Source: Branchiostoma lanceolatum
Lineage: Eukaryota; Chordata; Leptocardii; Amphioxiformes; Branchiostomatidae
Assembly: GCF_035083965.1 (NCBI RefSeq)
Contig: NC_089724.1
Span: 32,430,352-32,494,351 of the forward strand
Direction: 5' to 3'
DNA: 64,000 nt
Shown here: piece after piece, positions 23,405 to 34,300 of the stretch
Position numbering within the stretch: position 1 is the first letter of the stretch
How the letters are laid out: each line of letters starts with the position of its first letter
Notes under the pieces: generated by a model
Told to the model about the DNA's origin: nothing
The model's input: only the letters and a program-made list of their open reading frames with translations
The model's database searches: none
Made by a program: the position numbers and the translations under genes

Positions 23405-24580
23405 ATGGCGCGAAATTTGCCTGACAATGGTCAAGTTGTCCGGATCTGTGAGATTTTCCAAAGAGGATCCGAGGAGTTGGACGGTCAAGCCGTGCGTGTG
23501 ATGGGGAAGTAAGCCAGGCTTTAGATAATTGCAATAAATCTGAGCAATTACGCAGAGGGAATTTCAGGTTTAACTTTCATTTTGTACGACCCCTTTTTCA
23601 AGGGGAGGGGGGCTTTTGGAAAGATTGGCCTATAAGACTTATAATAGCCTGGAATACAAACCTATTGGGGAGACTATTAAAACAGTTACAATAAATGCCA
23701 GTATTACAATGCATGTTGCCCTATGGGAGGGCCTGCATGGGGGGGTCCCGACAACGCTCTACGCTAAATTCGAAGGGCCGGCTACGTAATACGCTAAATT
23801 CAGAAAGCCTCCCAACGCTCTACGCTAAATTCAGAAAAGCCTCCCTACGCTCTACGTTAAATTATGGAGTGGTCGGCAACGCTCTACGTAAAATTGAAAT
23901 GCCCGATTACGCTCTACGTAAAAGGGGCATGCAGGCCCTCCTATGGGGAAGTGAAGAAAAAGAAGGTGTCATTATCTCAGGAATCAAAACAACAGACGGA
24001 ACCCCCTTAATTTGTCACGCCTTCGGCGCTCGTCATAGTGAATATTTCATCTCAATTATCTCGCCCACCCCCCCCCCCCTCCATACAAAATTTCGTGCCG
24101 CCGCCTCTGTATTGGATACAAAGTTAGGGGCTTTAAACTAAATCATGTGTCTGACTGTCAACGCTCTACACCAAATTAAGTAAGGCAGTGGCAGTAAATT
24201 TACATTAAATTATATATTTAGGATTGCAGGCCGTTTTTTTACTTAAAGAGTCCATGAATTTTGTATGTATCTTATTTTCTCTTGCCAGATTGGAGACCCA
24301 TGACATTGTTGTCTGCACTGCCGAGTTGTCCAATGTGGAGCGGACCCAGAACAGCAGCCCACACCAGCAACTGACTGTCAACACGAGGCTCATCGAACCA
24401 TTTCAAGCAAGACTCGGTTCAATCTTCCAGATGATCGGAGAGACTGAGTTCACAACACGTGGTCCTCTTCTGCATGCGCGACTCGTCAAATGTGTGGACG
24501 GGATAGACACTGCAGTGTACTATAAAGTCTTAGATATGCAAAGACAATATTTTAAGCAAAGACTGGTCCTCCATGTCTGA
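23405..24580 (+). CDS. TEN1: TEN1, CST telomere-maintenance complex subunit (two exons)
   Basis: Exons 23405-23508 and 24289-24580 join in frame (34 codons plus 2 nt, then 97 codons and TGA) to give 131 residues; human TEN1 has about 123. Exon 1 encodes LPDNGQVVRICEIF and ends in VRVMG, matching the family's N-terminal LP-G-V and RTFGRL pattern. Exon 2 carries DIVVCTAELS, NTRLIEPFQARLGSIF and ARLVKCVDGID, matching LVCTKLVEPFHAQVGSLY and ARVLTCVEGM. TEN1 is a single OB-fold protein that stabilises the CTC1-STN1-TEN1 complex for telomere C-strand fill-in. Donor is gtaagc, acceptor ttctcttgccag. The start context CAAGATGGCG resembles the YY1/TISU-type initiator of short 5' UTRs. The 780-bp intron holds a 212-bp MITE with an 8-bp target duplication. 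A SINE begins within about 40 bp of the stop. Confidence 0.9.
23728..23939. mobile_element. 212-bp MITE filled with a degenerate ~25-bp repeat
   Basis: Ends AGGGCCTGCATG and its complement CATGCAGGCCCT are flanked by the exact 8-bp repeat CCTATGGG (23720-23727, 23940-23947). The interior is some seven variants of acgctctacgctaaatt. It lies in the TEN1 intron. Confidence 0.8.
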
Positions 24581-24621
24581 AGTGACATCAAGATCTGGTG
24601 TGAAAACAGTGGAGCAAGAGA

Positions 24622-24865
24622 TGTCCCTGTAGGTCAACTGGTATCAGCCTTACAGTTGATCTGGTTCCAATTAGTTGCTAATTAAAGACCCCAGTTCAAT
24701 CCTGGGTCAGGACATCTCGGTTGGGGCTACACCGTCTTTCAGAATGGACGTAAAATGGGGGTCCCGTGTTCGTAGAGGTTCCTTAAGCATTTTAAAGGGG
24801 AAGTGCTGGAAACCCCTACCTGTAAAAAATATAACCTGCTACAGAAACAGCAAGGAAACTTGGCA
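24622..24865 (+). repeat. tRNA-derived SINE (TCCCTGTAGGTCAACTGG type) after TEN1
   Basis: A-box-like taggtcaactggtatcag and B-box-like gttcaatcctgggtc, then aggacatctcggttggggc and ggggtcccgtgttc. Related copies are at 34120 and (minus) 41690. Confidence 0.65.
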
Positions 24866-25429
24866 CTAGGTAATAATGTGAAACTGTGCGTGATGTAAGC
24901 CATACTCACAGATACCAAAGTTACAAACTTACAAGCAATTAGATGAAGTGTGTATGGACGTAACCCTACACAAATACTATCTAGTGCATCTGGGCACCCA
25001 CAGTAACAATGAGGTACACTGCTCCAATTTTGGGTGCACAAGCAAACCCCAGCTAATAATGGTTTCAGTCTAAACCAAAGTACTGTACTTGTATACTGAC
25101 TACACTGTATATGCATAACTTTGTTTAGTCAGGTATGGTATAAAGATATTTTGTAAAAAGAAAAACTGTGATTGAATCATATATTTTTATTGTTCTGTCG
25201 ACATTGAGGAGCTTGCCCTAGAGAGGAATGACTTATGTTCCTGCTGGTGTCTTCATAAATTTTGTTCTATGAAGTTCAAGAAATAGATTAGCAATATAGC
25301 AGTCACAAACTATTTTAGGAAGTACATTTTTTAAGAATTTGAATGTATTTTGTAACAATACATTTCTCAATTTTCTTCATATTGTTTCAATCAATGCTTT
25401 TATCCAGAGTAGACTAGATAGGTTATTAC

Positions 25430-25835
25430 CTTCGCCGAGAAGGTTATGCAGAGGGTAGCGTTTGTCTGTTTGTCTGTTTGTAGTGGCACAGGATAACTCA
25501 AGAATGCCTTGATGGATTGTCTTGATATTTGGTATGTTGGTAGGTTTTGATGAGACCTAAAAACGATGAGATTTTGGGCCCCCTAGCGGCTTCTTACGGT
25601 ACTGCAGCGGAACTTCCTGTTTTGATATCTCGTGTTCTGGACATGCTATGGAACTTATTTTTGAGTGGTAGATAGATCTTTGGACAGAGAGTAAGTGGTG
25701 TGGGTTTGGGCCCCCTAGCGGCTTTTTTGGAACTGCAGGAGCAGGTTTTGCGTCTGACTTTGAAAGGGAATAACTCAAGAAGGGCTTGATGGATGGTAAT
25801 GATTTTTGGTAGGTAGATGGCTTGAGTGATGATGT
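25430..25835 (-). repeat. CCAGGGGGCCCAAAATC dispersed repeat, two minus units
   Basis: Starts ccttcgccgagaaggttatg; gggccccctagcggcttctt appears twice about 130 bp apart, with atggattgtcttgatatttgg words. Confidence 0.6.
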
Positions 25836-25854
25836 ACATGATGAGACACTTCTT

Positions 25855-26275
25855 ATTCAAATCAGGATCTAATTTGCATAATTAATGAGGAAAGTTTATA
25901 CATCCGCCAAATTCCATGATAGGACTCTGAAACATGTGACATATGTAACTGAGGAAGAGAAAAATATTAATTGATATGAACTATGCAAATGAAGACCTCA
26001 TTTGCATAATTAATGAGAAAATACTATAACATGATGGCCTTGATGGATGGTCATGATTTTTGGTATGTGGATAGCTTTTGTGATGCTTAGTATGATTGGA
26101 CGATAATTATGCAAATCAGATTCTAATTTGCATAATTAATGAGGCAACTTTAAAAATCCGCTTTGTTCCATGATATGACAATTCAAATTGTAACTGAGGA
26201 AGAGAGGACTGTTGATAGATAGAAAATATGCAAATGTGGGCCTTATTTGCATACTTAATGAGTAACCTCTATTAT
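25855..26275. repeat. Tandem ~240-bp repeat with ATGCAAAT and TTTGCATAATTAATGAG
   Basis: Near-copies start at about 25855 and 26110 (taatttgcataattaatgag, aactgaggaagagag, atgcaaatg). Each has an octamer-type ATGCAAAT and its complement. Confidence 0.6.
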
Positions 26276-26564
26276 TCCACACTGGCAAAAGACGGCAATT
26301 TCACACATTTAATCCTTTTTTGTGGCATCGGGACGTTATGTGAATGTGAACATCGTTGAATCAAATTATGCTTATAAGGGCCTCATTTGCATAATTGATG
26401 ATAAATTTGTTCAGCTCATACTTTGGACATGTTATATTTTAAGACAATGAACTGGTATGATTTATGATTGATGAGAAACACTCCTAATACGTCAGTCATA
26501 AAGGTTAAAATCATTTGGCGAAGGTATGAGGTCGTGGAACTCTAGTTACCTTTGCCAAGAAAGT

Positions 26565-26830
26565 TATGCTTGTGTGTGTGTGTGTATGTGTGTGTGCAAG
26601 TGTGTGTGTGTGTATGTGTGTGTGCGCATATGAGTGTGTTTCGTATGTTTGTGTGTGTGTGAGTGTGTGTATGTGTGTGCGCGCGTGTATGAGTGTGTAC
26701 GGGTTGTCGGACGTATCGGCACCAGGACGGATAGGACGGTTCGGCACCTTGGTCATTTCTATCAAGGATGTACTGATTCATCGTGTGTGTGTGTGTGTAT
26801 GTATGTTTGTGTGTGTGTGTGTGTTGAGTG
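26565..26830 (+). repeat. GT-rich microsatellites
   Basis: Interrupted (GT)n tracts at 26570-26700 and 26780-26825. Confidence 0.9.
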
Positions 26831-26884
26831 TTCAGAAACCATGGACGGGTTGCTTGCTTGAGTGGCCCAATTGGACATTTTTGG

Positions 26885-26994
26885 TATTCTCCAAGCAGAG
26901 GCTTCGATCGAGAGGGGTAGTTTTGTCCGGGATTTTAACGGTAAAATCCCGGACAAAACTACCCCTCTCGATCGAAGCCTCTGCTTGGAGAATA
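26885..26994. mobile_element. Perfect 110-bp hairpin element, CTCTCCAAGCAGAG family
   Basis: Arms of about 53 bp are exact complements around a 4-nt centre near 26939. Ends are TATTCTCCAAGCAGAG and complement. The flanks are an exact 9-bp repeat CATTTTTGG (26876-26884, 26995-27003). Confidence 0.85.
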
Positions 26995-27258
26995 CATTTT
27001 TGGAAAGTCAGAAACATGAACTGAACAACTTTAGTCATAGATGAAAGGCCTGCTGTAGCACCTAAATGTTTATGAATCAAAAGCATTTAGCCTAACAATT
27101 CTTTGTATAGAACTGCAAATATCTGCTGTGAAGCTTTATTCTGATGCAGATCAAAATCTGTCAATCACTGATACAACAAGAGAGATCTGTCCATAACTAA
27201 TATCCTCATTTCTGTGCGATGACAGCTGGCCTGATTGAATATTTTTGATGGTGTGCAG

Positions 27259-27721
27259 TAGTGCTGCGTACCGGTTCTGTGTACCAGTACTGTACCGTAA
27301 AAAATTATTCGGTACAGGTCCAAAATACTGGATCATGAAGTACCGGTATTGTACCCATATGAATTTACACGAAGTATTTGCTTATTTTGTGACTGACCTC
27401 ATGCAACACCAAACGTGACCAAAGTGATACCTTGGAACAGAGTAACTAATATGCAACAGGTCATTCAGGCAGGCCGGGAGTTTTGATAGCATTTGGCATT
27501 TTAGGCCAAGGGAGTTTGGTGGTAGGAAACTTGTTATGTTTTTTGAATAAAGATACATGTACTGACAAGTTGAAAACAGTTTATGTTTTTGTCATTGAAG
27601 AAGTTCAGAAAAACACATGTTAATTTTTCAAATTATTCGGGTACAGGTACAGGTACGGACCTGTACCTAAACCCCTGTACCGGTACCTGTACCTGATGTT
27701 ACATCTAGGTACGCAGCACTA
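27259..27721. mobile_element. hAT-type MITE with 8-bp target duplication
   Basis: Ends TAGTGCTGCGTACC and its complement GGTACGCAGCACTA are flanked by the exact repeat GTGTGCAG (27251-27258, 27722-27729). 463 bp. Subterminal regions are rich in GGTACAGGTAC-type inverted words. Confidence 0.85.
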
Positions 27722-27734
27722 GTGTGCAGGATGA

Positions 27735-28885
27735 TTGATCCTTCTTGCGATAGTAATACACATTCTCCTGGATCAAAAGCGTCGCCTAGCAATGTTTACT
27801 AGATCTGCAGTAGTTTGCAGTCAAGCGTCATTCCATCGGAAAACGTTATGCTTTGGCCGCACGATGCTTTCTAAACTCACGTTTACTGTGCATGATAACG
27901 TTACATGTTTGTTTGTCCAAGCGTCTGCGTTAATCTACATAGTTTTCAGCACCAAGGACATGCCGCCTGAGCATTCTGAATGGAAGTTGTAAGACTGAAA
28001 CTCGCAAGTCATGACTCAAAAGGGCCGCCAGGCAATACTCATTAGAACGAATTTTTTCTACTGCCAAAGAAGGAACATTTTCATGGATCAAAAACGTCGC
28101 CTGGAAATCCTTACTAGAACTGCAATATTCGCCATTGTTAAAAAGTGTTATGATATTCAAATACAGCGTCTAAACATAACGTTATACTTTACCGACATTA
28201 TATGAACTTCTTGCCATATTTGATGAATGGCAGTAGTCTAAATCTCATTACGTCCCAGGTCGTGTCACGGGAGTCCGTACCTTTTGAATCGGTTTACTTG
28301 TTTCCCTTTCCGACGGCACTTTTGTTTCACGTACGTGTTAAAAAAGATATGAAAAAAAAGAAATTGCAGATACTGGGGAAAAAGTAAACGATTTCTTAAT
28401 TTTGGCACCATGAGGAGGTGTGCTTGTATTTCTGACACGTGTACACGTGTGGTGTTCAGCATCAAGGACATTTAGTTGTGAGTTCAGCACCAAGGATAGG
28501 TACATGTGTGTCTTACAGATATGTAGGCCAGGGCCAAGAATAGATATGTTCATGTGCGGCGCGTTTTCGGCGCGTTTGTGTGTCTAACTGGCTCTTTGTG
28601 TTTAGCGTCAAGGACTGATACGTTCGTGTGTGTGTTAGTATGTGTATGTCTGTGTATTTGTATTGAGTTTGTGTATGTACTTATTTAGCGTTCAGCACCA
28701 GGGATTAATCATAATGGCTTGCTTGGGTGTGAACAACTGACCGGTCTGACTGTGTGTCTTCTGCTATAGAACCTTTATGCTCATAGATTAAAAGCGACGC
28801 CTGGAAAGCCTTACTAGAGAAGTAGACACGTACGTTTCTACTTTCAAAGACGCTTCATCCTCATGGATCAAAAGCGTCCTCTGGC
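27735..28885. repeat. Degenerate tandem array of two word types
   Basis: Words of the type catggatcaaaagcgtcgcc followed by ccttactagaactgca recur at about 27770, 28085, 28780 and 28863. Words of the type cagcaccaaggaca recur at about 27950, 28460, 28485, 28605 and 28690. Confidence 0.55.
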
Positions 28886-28892
28886 AATTATA

Positions 28893-29480
28893 ATGAGAAC
28901 TCGCCGTGGTCAAGTCGGCCCATTGCCGTGGTCAAGTCGGCCCATCGGCCAATCAACATGATTTGATAGAGACCGCGTCTTTTTGTCAGACAACGTGTTG
29001 GTCTATAAAACGGGCGGTTGCCAACCTTGTCCAGTTGGTATCCAGTTTATACCCAAGGACGACAGTCATGGTTTGACCGGATTGACCGACCGTATGTACC
29101 GATTGCTATAGTGTAAATAGTGTATTAAAGTTTACGTCTTCTGTAAAACGTTGTTGACTTAGGAGTTAGTTACAGTGCCAGTTCTGTTCGTTATAACTTA
29201 TACTTGTGGAGAAAAAACACACACTTGGATTAAGTTGAATTAACCGCTGATTAAAGGTATCATTTGTTTGAAAATTCTTATCGTGTGTGTGCGTCTTTGT
29301 GCCTGAATTACTGTCAAATACAAATTACTGTCTCCGGAGTTGGACCGAGCTGACCAGGGCGATGGGCCGAGCTGACCAGGGCGATGGGGCGATGGGCCGA
29401 GTTGACCAGGGCGATGGGCCGAGTTGACCAGGTATTATAATAAAATGGGCCGAGTTGACTGGGCCGAGTTGGTAATGGTC
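28893..29480. repeat. Element with GGCCGAGTTGACCAGG arrays at both sides
   Basis: Two copies of ggtcaagtcggcccat at the left are the complement of at least six gggccgagttgacc words at 29340-29470. A TATA-like TCTATAAAA lies at 29002-29010. Confidence 0.5.
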
Positions 29481-29579
29481 GTCCGACATTCCCCCAAATC
29501 TAATCGTTTTTAGGTCTCATCCACACCTACCCACATACCAAATATCAATACAATCCATCAAATCCATCAAAGAGGTAGC

Positions 29580-31318
29580 CGTAGAGGTAGATTGAGTTTG
29601 TTGCGAAGATCGTAAGAGGTATAAAACAGAAACTTCGGTAGGAAGGCATCAAGTTTAAGATACTGGCGAGCGTCTTTCATTTTTCGCCACATATGTATCA
29701 GTTTTGTATCAGTTTTGCAGTACCCAGAGGACGTAATCCATATGATAAAATCAGTACGGCCTAACATAACGGGAGTCGCCCAAACATAGGACGTTTTTTT
29801 ACGCGCTCGAACTCATGGCGCTCCATTGCTGGTTGCCAGAGAATGGTCATGTTTTAATGAATGAATTTTGAACACATTCATCTAAAGAACATACATGGAC
29901 AAGAAATGTATTCATACTGTTCATGGGCCCTTCACGCTCCGAGTTACAAGCGGCAAACGCTGTGAGACGTTTTCACGAATGTACCTTCTGATTTAGTGCT
30001 ACGCCAGATAGTGTGCCTAACTTAGTACGCTTTGGTAATTTTGCTCTCTTCGGAAGTTGGTGATGAAGTTAGGGAAATGTAAATAAGGCTTGAAGTCTGC
30101 TATATTCTAGCTTTCTTTTGACCGGAAAATTTTGACTGTGTGCACTTCTAACGTCATGTGAGAAGGGCTATATCTAGCGCATCCCAGCTCATGTTTTGGC
30201 GGGAAATAGGCTACTACGCACTTTGCGCGCGGCCCGACGTACGTCATGTATGCGACCAGACTTACAAAATCATTACGAAAAAACGACACCGCTTACATCA
30301 ACAATACTCCGTCTACTTATTGGGAAATATCTTCGCCATATCTGTATTCAGTTTCCTTTTCATAGACGGTACCAATCACATGTTAGAGCGTTACAAAGCT
30401 GTGCGTTGAATCGCCGTCCGCCACCATCGCGGCCCCAAAAAATGGCGGGAAAACAACGTTGCCCGACGGCAGCGATGTTTACGTTGTTTTCCTTGGTCGG
30501 TTTTCTTCTCAACAAACACTTAAAGACCCAATTTTTGTGTGCTTTATGAAGTTATATTTCTTATGTGTATGATAGTTGTATATCTGCTTGGCACAGGTCG
30601 TATATTTAGGTGTCGGGCCGTCTAGCTACGCGGGGACCCTCTACTCAGCATTGCCATCATTATTGTAAAAAAACTATTCTCGACAAAACAAGAAATGAAT
30701 ATGTACACATATGTTTTGAATGCAAATAAAAATTATGTGCATGGACTAGGTTTATTTATCTTCCTTATGAGCATAGTCAGTGGACACAAACACGGCGTAC
30801 TTATGCATAACAAGATCACTAAAAAATCCGTCCTAAGTTAGGGCGCGTCATAAGTTAGGGCAACCCCCGTTACGTATACTAGTACATGATGTACAAAAAA
30901 TTCCCACCCATTAACGAGTGGAATCTTCGGTCTACCCCGTTGCTTTAGTGAAACCGTCTGCAAGCAGAGCATTGTGGGATACAAAATGGAAGCCTAAAGC
31001 CGATAGAATTGCAAATTCAGATGCAATCCTGCATTCTTCGGATCGTTTTAGCTTTTAAAGAGACATATTTGGTATTTTGAACATTCTGTATCCCCTCTCG
31101 TTAATTACTCTACATATGGTGTGATTTTTATCCTTCAAAAATAAGGAAAATGCTCCACAATTAGCTCGAAATATCCTTCTCATAACGAACCTAGAAAAGC
31201 GTTTCGAGAGAGAGAAGTGTACTATTTTGTTGGCCGCACATAATTTTTAGCCACAAACGCTACAAATTCTAGTTATACGTCTCGATTATTGTAGCTCTAG
31301 ACGTGAGAAAACGCCAGT
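29580..31318. other. UVSSA upstream region
   Basis: Contains two TTTGGCGGGAAA/ATGGCGGGAAAA E2F-like sites (30193-30208, 30441-30455) and the ZNF143-like motif. A minus open frame at 29570-29765 (MWRKMKDARQYLKLD) is not recognised. Confidence 0.3.
30969..30979 (-). promoter_or_regulatory. ZNF143/SBS-like motif upstream of UVSSA
   Basis: Reading minus, TCCCACAATGC matches the core of the ZNF143 (Staf) site, common in housekeeping promoters. It lies about 340 bp upstream of the UVSSA start codon. Motif match by eye only. Confidence 0.3.
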
Positions 31319-34300
31319 ATGGACCTGACCGTCTGTCAACAGCTGGAAAAGTTAGTAGAAGATCTGACTACCAGCGGGCAGCATCAGCTGGACAAGGCCA
31401 CCGTCAAGACACTGAAAAAGATATGCAAGTAAGTCTAGGCAACCTTACAGGGGCGTATTGTAGAATTTGTTTGCGGGGGGGGGGGGACAAATGCCGGCCA
31501 ATGGTCTCTTATCGCGGTCTTCATTTTCAGGGCCGTATTCTTGGAAGAAGATAAACACGCCCTGTAGCACTTCATGAGGGTCTGCATGGCATGCTCTTTT
31601 CAGTAAGGTGTAGGCAGGCCCTTTTGATTTCGCGTAATTTGTAGGGAAGATATTTTCTTCTACGTAGTTCGTAGGGAGGAGGTGAAAATTTCCCGTAAGT
31701 CATAGCCAATTTGACTATCCTCCATTTTTGTACGCGGCCCGTCTTGGAGAGCTTGCTTTTGGGTCAACTTTTGGGTCAACTCGATAAATTTCATCTTTGT
31801 TGGGATCTGTTACGTCCCGTAGCAACCGCTCCATTGGCGCTAGTGCAGCGCCATTGAAAGTTTAAGACTTCATCTCTTCAGTCCCTTAGCGATTTGGTCA
31901 TGAAAGTTAACTTTACATCTAGATGTACAGAACAAAGTGGAAACAACGACTCAAATGCGCTTGGTTTGATTTGATGACATTTACATCAGACCAGGGGTGT
32001 TAACAATCCACAACTTGGCCGTCATTGGCTAATTGTCGGTGACATTCGGTGACCTGCTAGCAGCCATATGATTGGACCTCGCTAGAAAATTACTGCCCAA
32101 AGTTAAGAGTACACAGGGGGGGTGTCAAAAACTAAAAATATTCAGAATTTGAAAAATGTACATTCAGATTCACTTTTGTAACTAACGTTAATTTGTTACT
32201 TCTTTGCAACACATTTTATCACAAAATTCCATCATTAACGGGGGGAATCCATAGTCTGGTAAAGTCCATATTCTGGTAAGGTTTTAAAAATCAATGTTGC
32301 AGAGATATGCATGGGTAGCTGCACATGACAAATTCACCTAGTTATGGGCCAAACCTCCATGTAAATAACCACTAAGCTGGAGTATGTGTTGAAGTTGGTA
32401 AGCCCCAACGGATGAAGATTTTAAAAATTGCACAAGTTTGACGCCTTCCATGCAGGTTCATGAATGAACGAATTGAGCACATGGCCTTCGAAACTCATTA
32501 ATTGTTCATCGTAGAATACATGTGAAAAGATACCACAACATATCGGAAGAGTATTTATTAGACTTCCTCTAAAAACAAACCTACATCCCGTCTTTGCCTT
32601 TAAAGTTGGATAATCAGAGTTGAAATGACGCCGCAGTGTTCATCCTGTCGCTCCGCCATCTTTGCAACGTATGAAGGCAGCCAAAAGATGCACTACACGA
32701 TTAAGTTAGTCAACCCGCTGTTAGAGCAATATTTGGATCCTCCCCGGTAATAAACGACGAAAAAGCAAAACGTGCAAATCTGGCTTATTTGCATATTATT
32801 TATGGTCCCCTCCAGGAATAGTATGCAAATAAGTCAGCCGATGCTAAGAGTTACCCAAATCGACTGTTGCGGTCAGAGATCGAGCATCACAGGAAAATCA
32901 CCACAAGTTGACAAACTTCAGAACGTCACGCGTTTGATCACGTGTTCGGTGGTTCGTCTGAATGTTGGACAAAATGGCAAACAAGTCAAGCGGCGGTGGG
33001 AATTGCGTATATAATATTTTTTCCAAGACGTTCGCACGACACTACAAAGTTTCATTCATACGTGACGCATATCGTTGTGCAGTGTAATAAGGTAGATTCA
33101 AGATATGATGTCGAAAAATAACCAAAAACAGTGAATTTTGATTTATATTCCCATTACAATACACCCCTTTAAGGTGGCAATATGGTTCTTTAATTGTGAT
33201 GTTTTATTTCAGCATGGAATTAAGTATCTTACTATATATTATTAATATAATTTGCTTGTTTATGTCATACAAATTATGTGTCTATTATAAGTTTAAACCG
33301 TGTACCGAACGTACCGCTTGTGGTAAACTATAAGATTGCGATGGGCACAACAACATTGATATTAGAGTACTGTATTCACAAACCTTTGTATTTACAATGT
33401 TTATAGTGTGAACGTTTTATTAAAACACTTTATGGAGAAATCAATGCTATTCCATAGCTTTTTGTCCGTCAAGGTCTTTAAAACATTCCCGCGATAGACA
33501 GCAAAATCCGATGTCACCACACACTTGAAAATGAGGCGGTCATCATGGGCAGGGATTGTGCTCTGTCTGGTCCCAATTTGCCGGTCGCGGTCGCGTTGGA
33601 CGTGTGGTCGCCTTGGACAGGCCGCTTAATGCTTGTTCCTATGGGGAAAATTTTAGGGACCAAGAAAAAGCGGTCGCCATGGCTAGGTGGTCGCGTTGAA
33701 GAGGTGGTCGGTCGCCTAGGCAGGTTTGACTGTAGTCATTTTCACAGAGTCGAGTGAGGATATTCGTGTAAACTGCCTTACCCAAGGTAACATATGGGGC
33801 CTGCTAGGGATTTAAACCCATATCCTTTCAATTCTAGATCTACTTGTACTTCAACAACCCTAACCACAAGACCACTTATATCAGTACTTAAAAATCTGTC
33901 CACATTTCTGAGACATTGTCAATGCTTGCCACCCACAGGACATCAGATGAGTATGTGAAGCACACGTATCACCTGCTGAACATGCAGCTGCAGAAGGACC
34001 ACGCTGAGATCAGGCTTTCAGCGTTCCAGACAATGGATGAACTCTTCCAGAGGTCCCACGCCTTCAGGGAACTGCTCATAGCAGAATTTCAAGTACGTTT
34101 GTACAGTATAGATTGTTAGGGATGTCCCTACAGCTCAACTGGTAGCAGGCTCACAGTTGAGTTCCTGGTTCCAATTACAGTGTAGTTGCTAACTGGGAGA
34201 CTCTGGTTCAAATCCTGGGTCAGGACATCTTGGTTGGGGTTGCACCTGTCTTTTGGACGGGACATAAAAAGGGGGTCCCATGGTCAAAGAAGGCTGGCGA

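Noticed and set aside
23695..24141. 148-codon frame in the TEN1 intron
   Set aside because: Its repeats (TLYAKF-like) are translation of a minisatellite within a MITE.
25855..26275. Octamer ATGCAAAT sites as POU-factor enhancers
   Set aside because: They occur as part of dispersed tandem repeats with no link to a promoter.
26566..27024. 152-codon frame as a cysteine-rich protein
   Set aside because: It is translation of a GT microsatellite and a hairpin transposon.
29570..29765. Minus-strand exon encoding MWRKMKDARQYLKLD
   Set aside because: Protein-like composition, but no family recognised and no convincing splice sites or neighbouring exons.
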